DNA of 64,000 nucleotides, taken from contig NZ_LVJW01000006.1 in NCBI RefSeq assembly GCF_001708965.1, forward strand, positions 682,001-746,000, in the 5' to 3' direction. The position numbers and the translations under genes were made by a program. The notes beneath the pieces were generated by a model. The model was not told where the DNA came from. It did no database searches and was given only the letters and a program-made list of their open reading frames with translations. This DNA comes from Candidatus Thiodiazotropha endoloripes. GTDB lineage: Bacteria > Pseudomonadota > Gammaproteobacteria > Chromatiales > Chromatiaceae. Of this stretch, positions 29,914 through 39,521 are shown one piece after another (positions within the stretch are counted from its first letter, which is position 1; each line of letters starts with the position of its first letter).

Positions 29914-31170
29914 TCAACCCTTCATGGCATCGAAGAACTCATCATTGGTCTTACTGACCTTGAGTTTGTCGAACAGAAACTCCATCGCTGCCAGTTCATC
30001 CATGGGGTGGAGGATCTTACGCAGGATCCACATCTTCTGCAGTTCATCCGGTTTCATCAGCAACTCTTCACGGCGGGTGCCTGAGCGGTTGATGTTGATG
30101 GCCGGGAAGATACGTTTCTCGGCAATCCGACGATCCAGGTGTACTTCCATGTTACCGGTACCTTTGAACTCCTCGTAGATCACATCGTCCATACGGGAGC
30201 CGGTATCCACCAATGCGGTGGCCAGAATGGTCAGTGAACCACCCTCCTCGACGTTTCGCGCCGCACCGAAGAAGCGCTTTGGCCGATGCAGGGCATTGGC
30301 ATCCACACCACCGGTCAAGACCTTACCCGATGAGGGCACAACCGTGTTGTAGGCACGTGCCAGACGGGTGATGGAGTCGAGCAGAATCACCACATCACGT
30401 TTGTGTTCGACCAGCCGCTTGGCCTTTTCGATAACCATCTCGGCAACCTGCACGTGACGGGTGGCCGGTTCATCAAAGGTACTCGAAATCACCTCGCCAC
30501 GTACCGAGCGAGCCATCTCCGTGACCTCCTCAGGACGCTCATCGATCAGCAGTACCATCACATAGCACTCTGGATGGTTGTGGGTGATCGATTGGGCAAT
30601 GTTCTGCAGCATCATCGTCTTACCCGCTTTTGGCGGAGACACGATCAGACCACGTTGGCCTTTACCGATGGGGGCGCAGAGATCGATGGTACGGGCGGTG
30701 ATATCCTCGGTACTGCCGTTACCGATCTCCAGATGGAAACGTTGATTGGCGAACAGTGGAGTGAAGTTCTCAAACAGGATTTTGCTTTTGGCATTCTCCG
30801 GTTTGTCATAGTTGATCTTGTCTACTTTAAGCAGGGCAAAGTAGCGCTCACCATCCTTGGGAGGTCTGATTTTTCCGGAGATGGTATCACCGGTGCGCAG
30901 ACTGAAGCGGCGAATCTGACTCGGCGAAACATAGATATCATCCGGCCCCGCCAGGTAGGAGCTGTCAGCCGAGCGAAGAAAGCCAAATCCATCCTGCAGG
31001 ATCTCCAACACCCCATCACCGAAGATACTTTCACCTTTTTTTGCATGTGCTTTGAGAATGGCAAAGATCAGATCCTGTTTTCGTGTCCTCGCCATACCTT
31101 CAATTTTCATGTTGGTGGCGAGTTCAGCCAGTTCCGGCACAGGCATTTTCTTTAATTCGGTAAGGTTCAT
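29914..31170 (-). CDS. rho: Transcription termination factor Rho
   Basis: Rho is the hexameric RNA-dependent ATPase that terminates transcription. The 418-residue protein has the N-terminal Rho domain ([21 protein letters not shown]), the cold-shock-like RNA-binding fold ([26 protein letters not shown]), Walker A PPKAGKT near residue 183, and Walker [10 protein letters not shown]. Length matches E. coli Rho. It follows trxA on the same strand, the common trxA-rho order. Confidence 0.98.
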   Translation of the reverse strand: MNLTELKKMPVPELAELATNMKIEGMARTRKQDLIFAILKAHAKKGESIFGDGVLEILQDGFGFLRSADSSYLAGPDDIYVSPSQIRRFSLRTGDTISGKIRPPKDGERYFALLKVDKINYDKPENAKSKILFENFTPLFANQRFHLEIGNGSTEDITARTIDLCAPIGKGQRGLIVSPPKAGKTMMLQNIAQSITHNHPECYVMVLLIDERPEEVTEMARSVRGEVISSTFDEPATRHVQVAEMVIEKAKRLVEHKRDVVILLDSITRLARAYNTVVPSSGKVLTGGVDANALHRPKRFFGAARNVEEGGSLTILATALVDTGSRMDDVIYEEFKGTGNMEVHLDRRIAEKRIFPAININRSGTRREELLMKPDELQKMWILRKILHPMDELAAMEFLFDKLKVSKTNDEFFDAMKG

Positions 31171-31352
31171 AATGATTCAGGAGTGTTTTGGTTGATGAGA
31201 AATTGGTTTGGAAGGAAATTGGCCCGTAATGGGTTGGTTGATATTTAGCTTTTGATTTCGTTGTCAGTTATCAGCTCAGGCCTGAACGGAGCGAGGAGTC
31301 TACGAGGTCGGATGTTGGCAGACAGTGGCGAAACGTCCTGCGCCTGATGCTG

Positions 31353-31679
31353 TTATAGATTACTATCGATAAATGCCACAAGTTGTGATTTAGAGACGGC
31401 ACCAACCTTGGTTGCCTCGACTTCACCGTTTTTGAACAACATCAGGGTCGGTATACCGCGAATGCCGTATTTCGGTGGTGTATTTGGATTTTCGTCAATA
31501 TTCAACTTTGCCACTTTCAGCTTATCGCCATATTCTTTGGCAATTTCGTCCAGTACGGGCGCAATCATTTTACAAGGACCACACCATTCGGCCCAGTAAT
31601 CAATCAGCACCGGCTGACTTGATTGAAGTACGTCAGATTCAAAAGAATCATCTGTTATATGAACAATCTGCTCACTCAT
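31353..31679 (-). CDS. trxA: Thioredoxin 1
   Basis: General cytoplasmic disulfide reductase. The 108-residue protein has the active site WCGPC (Cys 33 and 36), the cis-Pro motif [11 protein letters not shown], and normal length. It is 180 bases upstream of rho on the same strand; the gap between them shows no gene. Confidence 0.97.
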   Translation of the reverse strand: MSEQIVHITDDSFESDVLQSSQPVLIDYWAEWCGPCKMIAPVLDEIAKEYGDKLKVAKLNIDENPNTPPKYGIRGIPTLMLFKNGEVEATKVGAVSKSQLVAFIDSNL

Positions 31680-31889
31680 CGATTGAGGATCTCCAATTGA
31701 ATGATTGGGGATGTGTTGAGCGGAGTCGATCCGCTTCTATTCTTCATGCCAAGCATCCAGTAATACACCGCGTGACAAGTAACAGTATCGAGGGGGAATG
31801 ACTGGATAGGATTGAATATTGAATCTTAAAACAGAGATTATTTCAAGGCCTATTCTAGACCAATCCGCTAAAAATTGTCACAAATCAAG

Positions 31890-32225
31890 TTACAGGGTAC
31901 TCGATTCCGCGATATGTCCCGTTAGCAGTGACTCAATCTGACAGAGCCGAGCTACTGAGTAGATCGTCTCAGGCACCTTGGTGAAGACAACCCTGGCATC
32001 CCGTTCCGCCGCCCTGGCCAGCCACTCAAGCATCAGTGCGAGTCCGGCACTGTCGGCCTTCACCACCCGCATAAGATCGATCTCCACATCGGGCAAGTTG
32101 GCAAACAGGGTTTCTGACTGTAATAGTAGCGACCTGGCATGACCGAAGGTCATCTCACCATGCAGCTGGAAATGGAAGGCCCCCACACGCTCCAGTTTTG
32201 CTTCGCTCACGCTATCAGGGCTCAT
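31890..32225 (-). CDS. mlaB: MlaB-like STAS-domain protein
   Basis: MlaB is a cytoplasmic STAS protein that binds and supports the MlaF ATPase. From ATG 32225 the product is 111 residues. The STAS core is visible: FHFQLHGEMTFGHARSLLLQSE, then VEIDLMRVVKADSAGLALMLEWL, where the serine after AD marks the STAS site. It overlaps mlaD by 11 bases. In the E. coli operon mlaC stands between these genes; here it is missing. Confidence 0.85.
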   Translation of the reverse strand: MSPDSVSEAKLERVGAFHFQLHGEMTFGHARSLLLQSETLFANLPDVEIDLMRVVKADSAGLALMLEWLARAAERDARVVFTKVPETIYSVARLCQIESLLTGHIAESSTL

Positions 32226-32694
32226 CAGATATGGCATTCTCTTCAGCTTTACTGAACAGAAACTGCCCCACGATCTCTTCAAGCACCAGTGCCGATTGAG
32301 TCATCATCAATTCACTGTCCTGCTGCAGACTCTCCAGACTGCCACCGGGATCCAGGCCGACATACTGCTCACCCAGCAGCCCTGAGGTATAGATCTTGGC
32401 GATGCTGTCATCGGGTATCTGATTGAACTGAGGATCGATCGCCAGGGTGACCACGGCTTCAAAGCTGCTCTGGTCGTAACTGATGCCAACCACACGACCG
32501 ACTCTCACACCGGCCATGGATACCGGCGAACGCACTTTCAGTCCACCAATATTATCGAAACGGGCGGTTACCGTATAACCCTCATCGGATGAGATACTGG
32601 CAAGATTACTGACCTGCATTGCCAGGAAAAAGAGCGCCACAAGACCCAGTGCCATGAAGAAGCCGACGGTAATCTCCAGCTGTCTTGTCTGCAT
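32215..32694 (-). CDS. mlaD: MCE-domain lipid-transport protein MlaD
   Basis: MlaD is the periplasmic hexameric MCE subunit of the MlaFEDB phospholipid transporter. The 159-residue protein has one N-terminal membrane anchor (ITVGFFMALGLVALFFLAM) and an MCE domain with YTVTARFDNIGGLKVRSPVSMAGVRVG and IYTSGLLGEQYVGLDPGG. It is 2 bases after mlaE. Length is slightly below the E. coli protein. Confidence 0.95.
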   Translation of the reverse strand: MQTRQLEITVGFFMALGLVALFFLAMQVSNLASISSDEGYTVTARFDNIGGLKVRSPVSMAGVRVGRVVGISYDQSSFEAVVTLAIDPQFNQIPDDSIAKIYTSGLLGEQYVGLDPGGSLESLQQDSELMMTQSALVLEEIVGQFLFSKAEENAISDEP

Positions 32695-32696
32695 AA

Positions 32697-33476
32697 TTAG
32701 CCTCCAAACATTAATGCGGTCAGTACGAAATCAAGCACCAGCACCGCGAGTGCCGAGTGAACCACCGTCCGTGTCGTCGACTGACTGACACCCGCCGATG
32801 TGGGGATCGTATCATATCCCTGAAAAAGGGCGATCCAGGCACAGACGAAACCGAACACAAAGCTTTTGATCACACCGTTGAGCACATCCTCACTCCAGTC
32901 GATCTTGGCCTGCATCTGACTCCAGAAGGCGCCATCATCCACCCCGAGCAATCCCACACTGACGAAATAGCCACCGATCACACCAATCGCGCTGAACATG
33001 GCAGCCAGCAGGGGCATGGAGATGAACCCGGCATAAAATCTGGGGGTGAGAATACGACGAATCGGGTCGACAGCCATCATCTCCAGACCAGAAAGCTGCT
33101 CGGTCGCCTTCATCAGACCGATCTCTGCAGTCAGCGCCGAACCGGCACGCCCGGCAAACAGCAGCGCGGTCACCACCGGACCCAATTCACGCACCAGAGA
33201 GGCGGCCACCATCACCCCCAGACTATCCTCGGCACCGAACTGGGAGAGCACATAGTAACCCTGCAGGCCGAGCACCATGCCGACGAACAATCCGGAGACC
33301 ACAATGATTGTGGTGGTACGCACACCGATACTATGGATCTGAGCAGCCAACAGCTTCAGACGAGGCAACAGGCTGGTCAAACCCAACAGAATCTGTAACA
33401 GCAACAGGTGACCACGCCCCAATCGTTCCAGAGCAGCCAAACCGAGTCGACCAAATCTGGCGAAGAGATCCAACAC
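32697..33476 (-). CDS. mlaE: ABC transporter permease MlaE
   Basis: MlaE is the integral membrane permease of the Mla phospholipid transporter at the inner membrane. The 259-residue protein has about five to six hydrophobic segments and the family motif VRELGPVVTALLFAGRAGSALTAEIG near residues 90-115, followed by MKATEQLSGLEMMAVDPIR. Its start meets the mlaF stop by one base. Confidence 0.95.
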   Translation of the reverse strand: MLDLFARFGRLGLAALERLGRGHLLLLQILLGLTSLLPRLKLLAAQIHSIGVRTTTIIVVSGLFVGMVLGLQGYYVLSQFGAEDSLGVMVAASLVRELGPVVTALLFAGRAGSALTAEIGLMKATEQLSGLEMMAVDPIRRILTPRFYAGFISMPLLAAMFSAIGVIGGYFVSVGLLGVDDGAFWSQMQAKIDWSEDVLNGVIKSFVFGFVCAWIALFQGYDTIPTSAGVSQSTTRTVVHSALAVLVLDFVLTALMFGG

Positions 33477-34291
33477 TACTTTGCCCCCCGCATACTCAGC
33501 AGGTCCTCAGATAAGGCCGGTGCCTGGTAATGGAATCCTACCGGCCCATCGGGCAAGCCACCCATAAACTGCTTGACCGCTGGCGAACTGGAGCCCATCA
33601 AGGCATCCGATGCACCTGACTCGATCACCTTACCACCGGAGAGGACATAGATCAGATCGGAGATACCAGCCGTCTCTTCAACATCATGGGAGACCAGGAT
33701 ACTGGTCAAACCGACCGCATCGTTCAAGCGTCTCACCAGTTGCGCCAACACCCCCATGGAGATTGGATCCTGACCGGTAAACGGCTCATCGTACATCACC
33801 ATCATGGGATCCAGAGCAATCGCACGGGCGAGGGCGACCCGCCTGGCCATGCCGCCGGAAAGCTCCGAGGGCATCAGTTCCCTGGCACCCCGCAGACCGA
33901 CCGCTTCGAGTTTCATTAGCACCAGACGGCGAATCATCGACTCCGGCAGATTGGTGTGCTCCCGCAGCGGGTAAGCCACATTGTCATAGACCGAGAGATC
34001 GGTCAGCAGAGCTCCGCTTTGAAACAGCATGCCCATCCGCATCCGCAGTTGATAGAGCGCCTTACGGGAGAGTTTATGCACATTTTGACCATCGACCTCG
34101 ATGGTGCCCCGGGTTGGGCGTAACTGGCCGCCGATCAGCTTGAGTAAGGTGGTCTTTCCAGTACCACTGGGGCCCATGATGGCAGTCACCCTGCCACGGG
34201 GGATATCGATATCGACCCCTTGGAATATCGGGCGATCTCCATGGTAAAAGTGCAGATCTCTGATTTTTACGAGCGGTGGTGAATTGTTCAC
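33476..34291 (-). CDS. mlaF: ABC transporter ATP-binding protein MlaF
   Basis: MlaF is the ATPase of the Mla transporter. The 271-residue protein begins at GTG. Walker A is GPSGTGKT (residues 40-47), the ABC signature is LSGGMARRVALARAIALDP, and Walker B is MVMYDEPFTGQDP. It heads the mlaFED-mlaB run on the minus strand. Direction of lipid movement is not shown by sequence. Confidence 0.95.
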   Translation of the reverse strand: MNNSPPLVKIRDLHFYHGDRPIFQGVDIDIPRGRVTAIMGPSGTGKTTLLKLIGGQLRPTRGTIEVDGQNVHKLSRKALYQLRMRMGMLFQSGALLTDLSVYDNVAYPLREHTNLPESMIRRLVLMKLEAVGLRGARELMPSELSGGMARRVALARAIALDPMMVMYDEPFTGQDPISMGVLAQLVRRLNDAVGLTSILVSHDVEETAGISDLIYVLSGGKVIESGASDALMGSSSPAVKQFMGGLPDGPVGFHYQAPALSEDLLSMRGAK

Positions 34292-34430
34292 TATGATTTC
34301 AGAGCTTCATACTCAGCATCTGGGGCAGATGGATTGCATTGTGTCTTTGTCGTGATGAGGCGTCAAGCTATAACCCTTATATGTTACTGCAGAATGGAGT
34401 TGTAGATTGTCTTTAATAATACCTCCCAAT

Positions 34431-34461
34431 AAAAAAGCCCTGCCAAAAAGACAGGGCTTTT
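34431..34461 (-). terminator. Bidirectional intrinsic terminator
   Basis: A 9-bp stem (AAAGCCCTG against CAGGGCTTT) with a 9-base loop is flanked by A- and T-runs on both sides. It lies 21 bases beyond the end of the Ig-like gene and would stop leftward transcription before mlaF; it also works rightward. Confidence 0.85.
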
Positions 34462-34482
34462 GTATGAAATGACCGTCAGCGG

Positions 34483-36318
34483 TTAATCGTTCACAATGAC
34501 ATAGCCAGTTGTCGTTGCTCCACTTGGTGTTGTCACACGGATTGTAAGCACACCTGTTTCATCACCAGGGTTTCTATTTTCCGTTGGAACCAATGCGACT
34601 CGATAGTCAACAACACTTGCTTGTGATGCCAAACGAGCATTTGCATTGGTACTGGGAATAACAAAGCTACTGGCTGTCTCAATAGTGCCGTTGGTGGTCG
34701 AGAAGTTTATGGTTGTCCCGGCAGGCATTACCTGCCCGGTTACAGCGCCTCTGATTGTAAAGTTATAGGTTGAAATCGTAGTAGCCGCAGTCAGGTCAAT
34801 TATCAGAAATCCACTATCGACAGCAACATTCACACCATCCAGTAAAATCTCAGGAAAGGATTCTGACATAACAAGCACAAGGCTATCCCGGACACTGATA
34901 TTCTTCTCTGCGCTGCATGAGACTACAGATACAGGTGTGACCCCGAAGCAGACACCAGGATCTTCCCCTGCGGCAACCGCCGTTTGGGCTTCAGCAACCG
35001 CTGCCGCATCACAACAGAGCGCACCATTGTAGTTTGGATCAACACCGACCCCGTCGTAAGTATTATTATTATTGAAATCAACGAATTCTTCTGACACCGG
35101 ATCTCGTACACCATCCTCATTATCATCACGAAAGGCTTCCGGAATATCCGCGAACGGCGTATCACCAGAGTCCAGTACACCATTACCATTCGCATCGACA
35201 AATGACTCTTCACCTAGCATGGTTGCCAATATAGTTGCCCGCCCCATACCACCAGGCAATAAGTCATCCCACGGCCTAGGGTTAGAACTCGTCCAGACTA
35301 CAGTGCAGGCACCATCATCTATTTGGCATTGCGATTGAATCTGACCACTCTCAGTTGTGAAATATACGGCAGTTCCGTCAGGAACAGGATTGTTAAAGTG
35401 ATCTGATGCATGCACGGTAATATCAACTTCAGTGCCATCAATGTTCAACCCTTCTGGATTTAGCGTTTCCGCACTCAACGAAATACTGTTTTGGTCTGAT
35501 ACGCCGGTGGAAATGACCAAGCCATCTGACTGGGTTGAGATTAAAGGATTGGATTCCAATGAGGCAGTTACACGTACCGTCGTGGGTACGGTACCCGATT
35601 TCACATCGGTTCTGACAATACCGTCGATATCACTGGTTGACTTAATAGATCCAGCTGGTATTGCAACCCCACCGATATCTGTATTCAACGAGAAGTTAAC
35701 CACCTGCTGGGAAACCGGATTGCCGTTGGTATCCAGTACCTGGAACGAAACCTTGGAGACCTCCGTCAAACCTACGCCGCGGATACCAATCACCGATGGT
35801 TCTGCGGAAACAAACTGCATTGAACCAATCTCTGCCGGTTGGATAGTGATTGTTCCATCTGCCGTAGATGTATTGCCATTCACTGTGGTTGTGGCACGAA
35901 CCGTGTCAGAGCCAGAACAGCCCTGGGCAATATAAGTTGCCGTCACAACACCATCTGAAGTGCTTACGGATGAATCTATAGTAGCCAACCCGGATGCCAG
36001 ACAGTCGGTAGTGAATGTGACGGTAGCGCTATCCTGATAAAGATTGCCCTCGACATCAGCCAAGGTTGCCCTGACAGAAGTCTGACCACCGGCAGAGAGA
36101 GAGGTAACCGCAATATTCAGCTCACCAATTTCGAAAGAGGATCCTGAGCCATTACCAAGAAATATGGTTGCCCCGCTGGTTCCTGCATCATCGATGGTGT
36201 CACCGGTTCCGGTTGTACCACCACTGCTATCCCACGGGGTTTCAGCATCTCCACCGCCACAGGCGACGAGCGCTAACATAAGAATAAAAGGGGTAGCTAA
36301 ACGGGCTAAACCTGACAT
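34483..36318 (-). CDS. Large Ig-like-domain (invasin-type) lipoprotein with calcium-loop insert
   Basis: Predicted 611-residue lipoprotein. ATG 36318 is preferred over 36330 because GGAG lies 6 bases upstream. The signal ends in lipobox LVAC. Several bacterial Ig-like repeats follow, with the recurring pattern of V-x-F-T/S followed by G-x-V/T and alternating strands (SVRATLADVEGN, KVSFQVLDTNGNPVSQQVVNFSLN, VHASDHFNNPVPDGTAVYFTTESG). An insert near residues 375-430 holds three D-x-N-x-D/N-G calcium-loop-like motifs (VDANGNGVLDSGD, DDNEDGVRD, DFNNNNTYDG) and a CC pair. Probably surface or periplasmic; function unknown. Confidence 0.8.
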   Translation of the reverse strand: MSGLARLATPFILMLALVACGGGDAETPWDSSGGTTGTGDTIDDAGTSGATIFLGNGSGSSFEIGELNIAVTSLSAGGQTSVRATLADVEGNLYQDSATVTFTTDCLASGLATIDSSVSTSDGVVTATYIAQGCSGSDTVRATTTVNGNTSTADGTITIQPAEIGSMQFVSAEPSVIGIRGVGLTEVSKVSFQVLDTNGNPVSQQVVNFSLNTDIGGVAIPAGSIKSTSDIDGIVRTDVKSGTVPTTVRVTASLESNPLISTQSDGLVISTGVSDQNSISLSAETLNPEGLNIDGTEVDITVHASDHFNNPVPDGTAVYFTTESGQIQSQCQIDDGACTVVWTSSNPRPWDDLLPGGMGRATILATMLGEESFVDANGNGVLDSGDTPFADIPEAFRDDNEDGVRDPVSEEFVDFNNNNTYDGVGVDPNYNGALCCDAAAVAEAQTAVAAGEDPGVCFGVTPVSVVSCSAEKNISVRDSLVLVMSESFPEILLDGVNVAVDSGFLIIDLTAATTISTYNFTIRGAVTGQVMPAGTTINFSTTNGTIETASSFVIPSTNANARLASQASVVDYRVALVPTENRNPGDETGVLTIRVTTPSGATTTGYVIVND

Positions 36319-36634
36319 GGCAAACTCCAAAATCCCATACGAAACAGTCCATTAAGTGAGGAAACTTAGACTAATTTCTTAATAGTATACAATCACTCGG
36401 CTAATGCAAGGGATTATAAGCAATGAAATGGCTATTTTTTCACTCCAATACCAACCCGCGTCACGCTTTAGCGTTCGTAGCGGCAAGCCACTCTACACCA
36501 CTCAATCCTCAACTTCTACTGAGTAGCGGCAGCATCGTTTGCCGCTTTAGGAAAATCTGGCAGGCCAATCCGTAAAACATGACTTAGTTCCTGAAAAAGC
36601 TACAGATTGCCCAGTAGCAACCCGGATCGGCCAG
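36319..36634. other. Intergenic region, no gene seen
   Basis: The AT-rich part nearest the Ig-like gene should hold its promoter. A 7-bp hairpin (AGCGGCA-8-TGCCGCT) at 36525-36546 lies downstream of the ferredoxin-like gene but has no T-run. Nothing else was recognised. Confidence 0.5.
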
Positions 36635-36943
36635 CTACACGGTCAGCCGCTCAACGATTTCTCCCTCAATCAGGTGGCGCTGTAAGATCTCGTCAATATC
36701 GTCACGGTCCACAAAGGTATACCAGACCGCTTCGGGATAGATCACCAGAACCGGCCCAAGATCACAGCGATCAAAACAGCCGGCGGTGGTGACTCTTACC
36801 CCTCCAGGCCCGGTCAAACCCAGCTCCTTGACCCGCCCCTTCAGGTAGTCACGCATGGCCTTGCTGCCATGGCTGCCACAACAGGGGCGCCCATCCTGTC
36901 GCTCATTGACACAAAAAAAGAGGTGGTGACGATAGTAGGACAT
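36635..36943 (-). CDS. Thioredoxin-like [2Fe-2S] ferredoxin
   Basis: The 102-residue protein matches the thioredoxin-like [2Fe-2S] ferredoxin group: HHLFFCVNERQDGRPCCGSHGS near the N-terminus and TTAGCFDRCDLGPVLVIYPEAVWY later give four cluster cysteines in the C-x(8)-C ... C-x(3)-C pattern. It is soluble and cytoplasmic. It is divergent from the GlcF-like iron-sulfur protein, so a shared redox role is possible but unproven. Confidence 0.88.
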   Translation of the reverse strand: MSYYRHHLFFCVNERQDGRPCCGSHGSKAMRDYLKGRVKELGLTGPGGVRVTTAGCFDRCDLGPVLVIYPEAVWYTFVDRDDIDEILQRHLIEGEIVERLTV

Positions 36944-37151
36944 GGCATAACCTCGGCGTTATGGAGTGGAAGCTGTTCGCAGAACCCGTTGTTCAAGATC
37001 ATGTCCAATATTAGAGACTGGAGCCACTCTCCTCAACCAGATCAACCAACCTGCCGGATGCTTCCGGTTAGACGCCAAATCATCATGATATCTCCAATTG
37101 ACAGCACGATTCAGGTAAAATGGCCGATCTTTTCCGGAAACGCTGCCCGTT

Positions 37152-38354
37152 GTGACACCTGAAGACCTGCTTGTTGAAGCAGACCGCTGCGTAAAATGCG
37201 GTCTCTGCCTGACTGTATGCCCAACCTATCGACTGCTCGCCAGCGAGGCTGATTCACCTCGAGGCCGGATCAGTCTGATCCAGGCGTTGGCGAAAAAAGA
37301 GATCGACATAGACTCCCATGCGGAACAACATCTTGACCGTTGCCTCAATTGCCGGGCCTGTGAATCCGCCTGCCCGTCCGGGGTGAAATATGGCAGCCTG
37401 CTGGACGCCAGCCGCTCATCGATTGCCACTGAACATCGAAAAAAACCGCTGCTGAAACGACTTCTCCATCAATTGAGTCATAACGGCAGACTCAATTACT
37501 GGATACGCCTGTATCATGCGATACGTCAATCAGGCTTACTTGCCCTGGCTAAAAAACTGCCAGCGCCCCGTTTCAGGCAGCTACTCACCATGGCAGAGCA
37601 ACTGCCTCCAACCGCTGTGGATCGAACCGGTTTCTATCCATCAACAAAACCAACGGGGAAAAAAGTACAGCTGTTCACCGGCTGCATTGGCTCAAAAATC
37701 GATGACAACCTGGTTCAGAACGCCATCCAATTACTGTGTGGCCTGGGTTATGCGATCGATATCCCTACCGGCACAGAGTGTTGTGGTGCCATGCATCGAC
37801 ATAACGGCTTTATCGAAGAGGCCGAACAGCAGTGCGACACCATCCGTACCCAGACTGCCAAAAGCAGTGCGCAATACCTGATCACCCTGGCCACCGCATG
37901 CCATCTGGAGCTGGCGGATCAGCAGGCAAGCCGGCTGCCACTGGTCTCAATTTCCGATTTTCTGTTGCATCTGCCCGACAGGGAGATGCCCGAACTGGCT
38001 CCCATGCCAATCAGGGCGGTTCTGCACCGCCCCTGCTCTTCACGGGACAGCTCGGATTGGCGGATACTCAATAAGATCCCACAGCTTGAATTGATTGAAT
38101 TGGCTGAGAATGAGCTATGCTGCGGCGCGGCAGGAAGTTACATACTCACCCAACCGGAACTCTCCAATCAGCTCGGTGAGATGAAATTAACCCACCTGAA
38201 AGCCAGCGGTGCGAAAATCCTGATTACCACCAGTACCGGTTGTGCCATGCAGTTTCGCCAGCAGATCAGACAAGCCGGGCTCTCCATTGAGGTACGCCAT
38301 CCGATCGAGTTGATCTACAAGCAGTGGGCCATCACCGGCACGGGAAACAAATAA
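37152..38354 (+). CDS. GlcF-like iron-sulfur oxidoreductase subunit
   Basis: The 400-residue protein has two [4Fe-4S] motifs (CVKCGLCLTVCP near residue 14 and CLNCRACESACP near residue 60) and two CCG domains (ECCGAMHRHNG and LCCGAAGSY, each with an upstream Cys). This layout matches the glycolate oxidase iron-sulfur subunit GlcF and related electron-transfer subunits. The start is GTG 37152. The flavoprotein subunits GlcD and GlcE are not adjacent, so the physiological donor is unknown. Confidence 0.85.
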   Translation: MTPEDLLVEADRCVKCGLCLTVCPTYRLLASEADSPRGRISLIQALAKKEIDIDSHAEQHLDRCLNCRACESACPSGVKYGSLLDASRSSIATEHRKKPLLKRLLHQLSHNGRLNYWIRLYHAIRQSGLLALAKKLPAPRFRQLLTMAEQLPPTAVDRTGFYPSTKPTGKKVQLFTGCIGSKIDDNLVQNAIQLLCGLGYAIDIPTGTECCGAMHRHNGFIEEAEQQCDTIRTQTAKSSAQYLITLATACHLELADQQASRLPLVSISDFLLHLPDREMPELAPMPIRAVLHRPCSSRDSSDWRILNKIPQLELIELAENELCCGAAGSYILTQPELSNQLGEMKLTHLKASGAKILITTSTGCAMQFRQQIRQAGLSIEVRHPIELIYKQWAITGTGNK

Positions 38355-38520
38355 TCCGTCTCCAAGGCGTACAAAAACCCCTGACAAACTGGTACTCATC
38401 ACGAATGACCACAACACCTTTGCCAGCCGACAGCAACACAGCGGTAAAATTGAACGAATCGATCGCTGAGCCAATCAAACAAAGTTGAAGAACCCCTCGG
38501 TTTAAGGCTAAGGTTTGCAC

Positions 38521-39165
38521 ATGAGTGAACGTGATTACAAAATGGCAGACCACCTGCTGATGGGCGTGGACAGTGCAGTTCGAACCCTGTTCGGCAGACC
38601 CCTGGTCACAGAAAGAGCCAATCCTGCAGACAGCATCGATGAGACCGATCTATCGGATCAGGAGCGGGACCTGACCGCACGCCTGATGCGGATCAATCAT
38701 ACCGGTGAGGTATGTGCCCAGGCACTCTACCAGGGCCAGGCACTGACCGCCCGACTGCCGCAAATCAGAGAGCAGATGGAGAGAGCGGCCCAGGAGGAGA
38801 ATGACCACCTGGCATGGTGTGAAAAGCGACTGGTTGAGCTGGACAATCGTAAAAGCCTGCTCAACCCATTCTGGTATGCCGGCTCATTCATGCTTGGTGC
38901 CGCAGCCGGATTGGCCGGTGACAAATGGAGCCTGGGCTTTGTGGCCGAGACAGAAAACCAGGTAGGCGCCCATCTGGACGAGCATATCAACCGTATCCCA
39001 CAACAGGACAAGCGGACCCATGCTGTATTACAGCAGATGAAAACGGATGAAGCCGAACATGCCGAACTGGCCCTGAAGGCAGGCGGTGCCGAGCTCCCCC
39101 AACCGATTAAAACGGCGATGAAACTGACCTCCAAACTGATGACAAGGTCAGTATTTTATCTATGA
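38521..39165 (+). CDS. coq7: 3-demethoxyubiquinol 3-hydroxylase (di-iron)
   Basis: Coq7 (UbiF-equivalent) hydroxylates 3-demethoxyubiquinol in ubiquinone synthesis. The 214-residue protein contains the di-iron ligands in MRINHTGEVCAQALYQGQ, EENDHLAWCEKRL and DEAEHAELAL. A hydrophobic segment (GSFMLGAAAGLAGDKWSLGF) would associate with membrane. ATG 38521 is preferred to a TTG two codons earlier. Two other ubiquinone hydroxylases are encoded at 53474-55902, so ring hydroxylation uses mixed enzyme classes. Confidence 0.94.
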   Translation: MSERDYKMADHLLMGVDSAVRTLFGRPLVTERANPADSIDETDLSDQERDLTARLMRINHTGEVCAQALYQGQALTARLPQIREQMERAAQEENDHLAWCEKRLVELDNRKSLLNPFWYAGSFMLGAAAGLAGDKWSLGFVAETENQVGAHLDEHINRIPQQDKRTHAVLQQMKTDEAEHAELALKAGGAELPQPIKTAMKLTSKLMTRSVFYL

Positions 39166-39235
39166 CCCGACACCCTGGATTCAGGTATGGATCAAACCAG
39201 GTAAGCTATCAGACAGATAACCGCAGACTTCAGGA

Positions 39236-39391
39236 TTATCCGGCCTCAGCCTGGGATACTTCGCTGTGTACCACCTCATGCCGATCAATAGCCCCAACCT
39301 GAACAGCCAACGTCAAACCAAAGCCTATCATGACCAACACCACCACCACGGCAAAGAAGTCTGGTTTATGATGAAGATGTTGCCTTTTCAT
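39236..39391 (-). CDS. Small (51-residue) predicted single-pass membrane protein
   Basis: A short frame in the gap between coq7 and the ankyrin gene reads MKRQHLHHKPDFFAVVVVLV and continues through a hydrophobic helix (FFAVVVVLVMIGFGLTLAVQVG, residues 12-33) to an acidic, histidine-containing tail ending at a TAA. The positive N-terminus suggests the tail faces the periplasm. A weak AAGAGA lies before the ATG. Composition fits a real membrane protein better than chance. No family is recognised. It ends near the coq7 stop in convergent orientation. Confidence 0.6.
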   Translation of the reverse strand: MKRQHLHHKPDFFAVVVVLVMIGFGLTLAVQVGAIDRHEVVHSEVSQAEAG

Positions 39392-39521
39392 TTCTCTTAC
39401 AAGTCCAATCAATGACTTATTAACAATTATTCACGTGCATTACGTTGTTTACTTAGACGCACATCACGTTGTCGCAGGGGAAACATCGCAAAATATCGGG
39501 TTTTGTGAGAAGTACCTCGCA

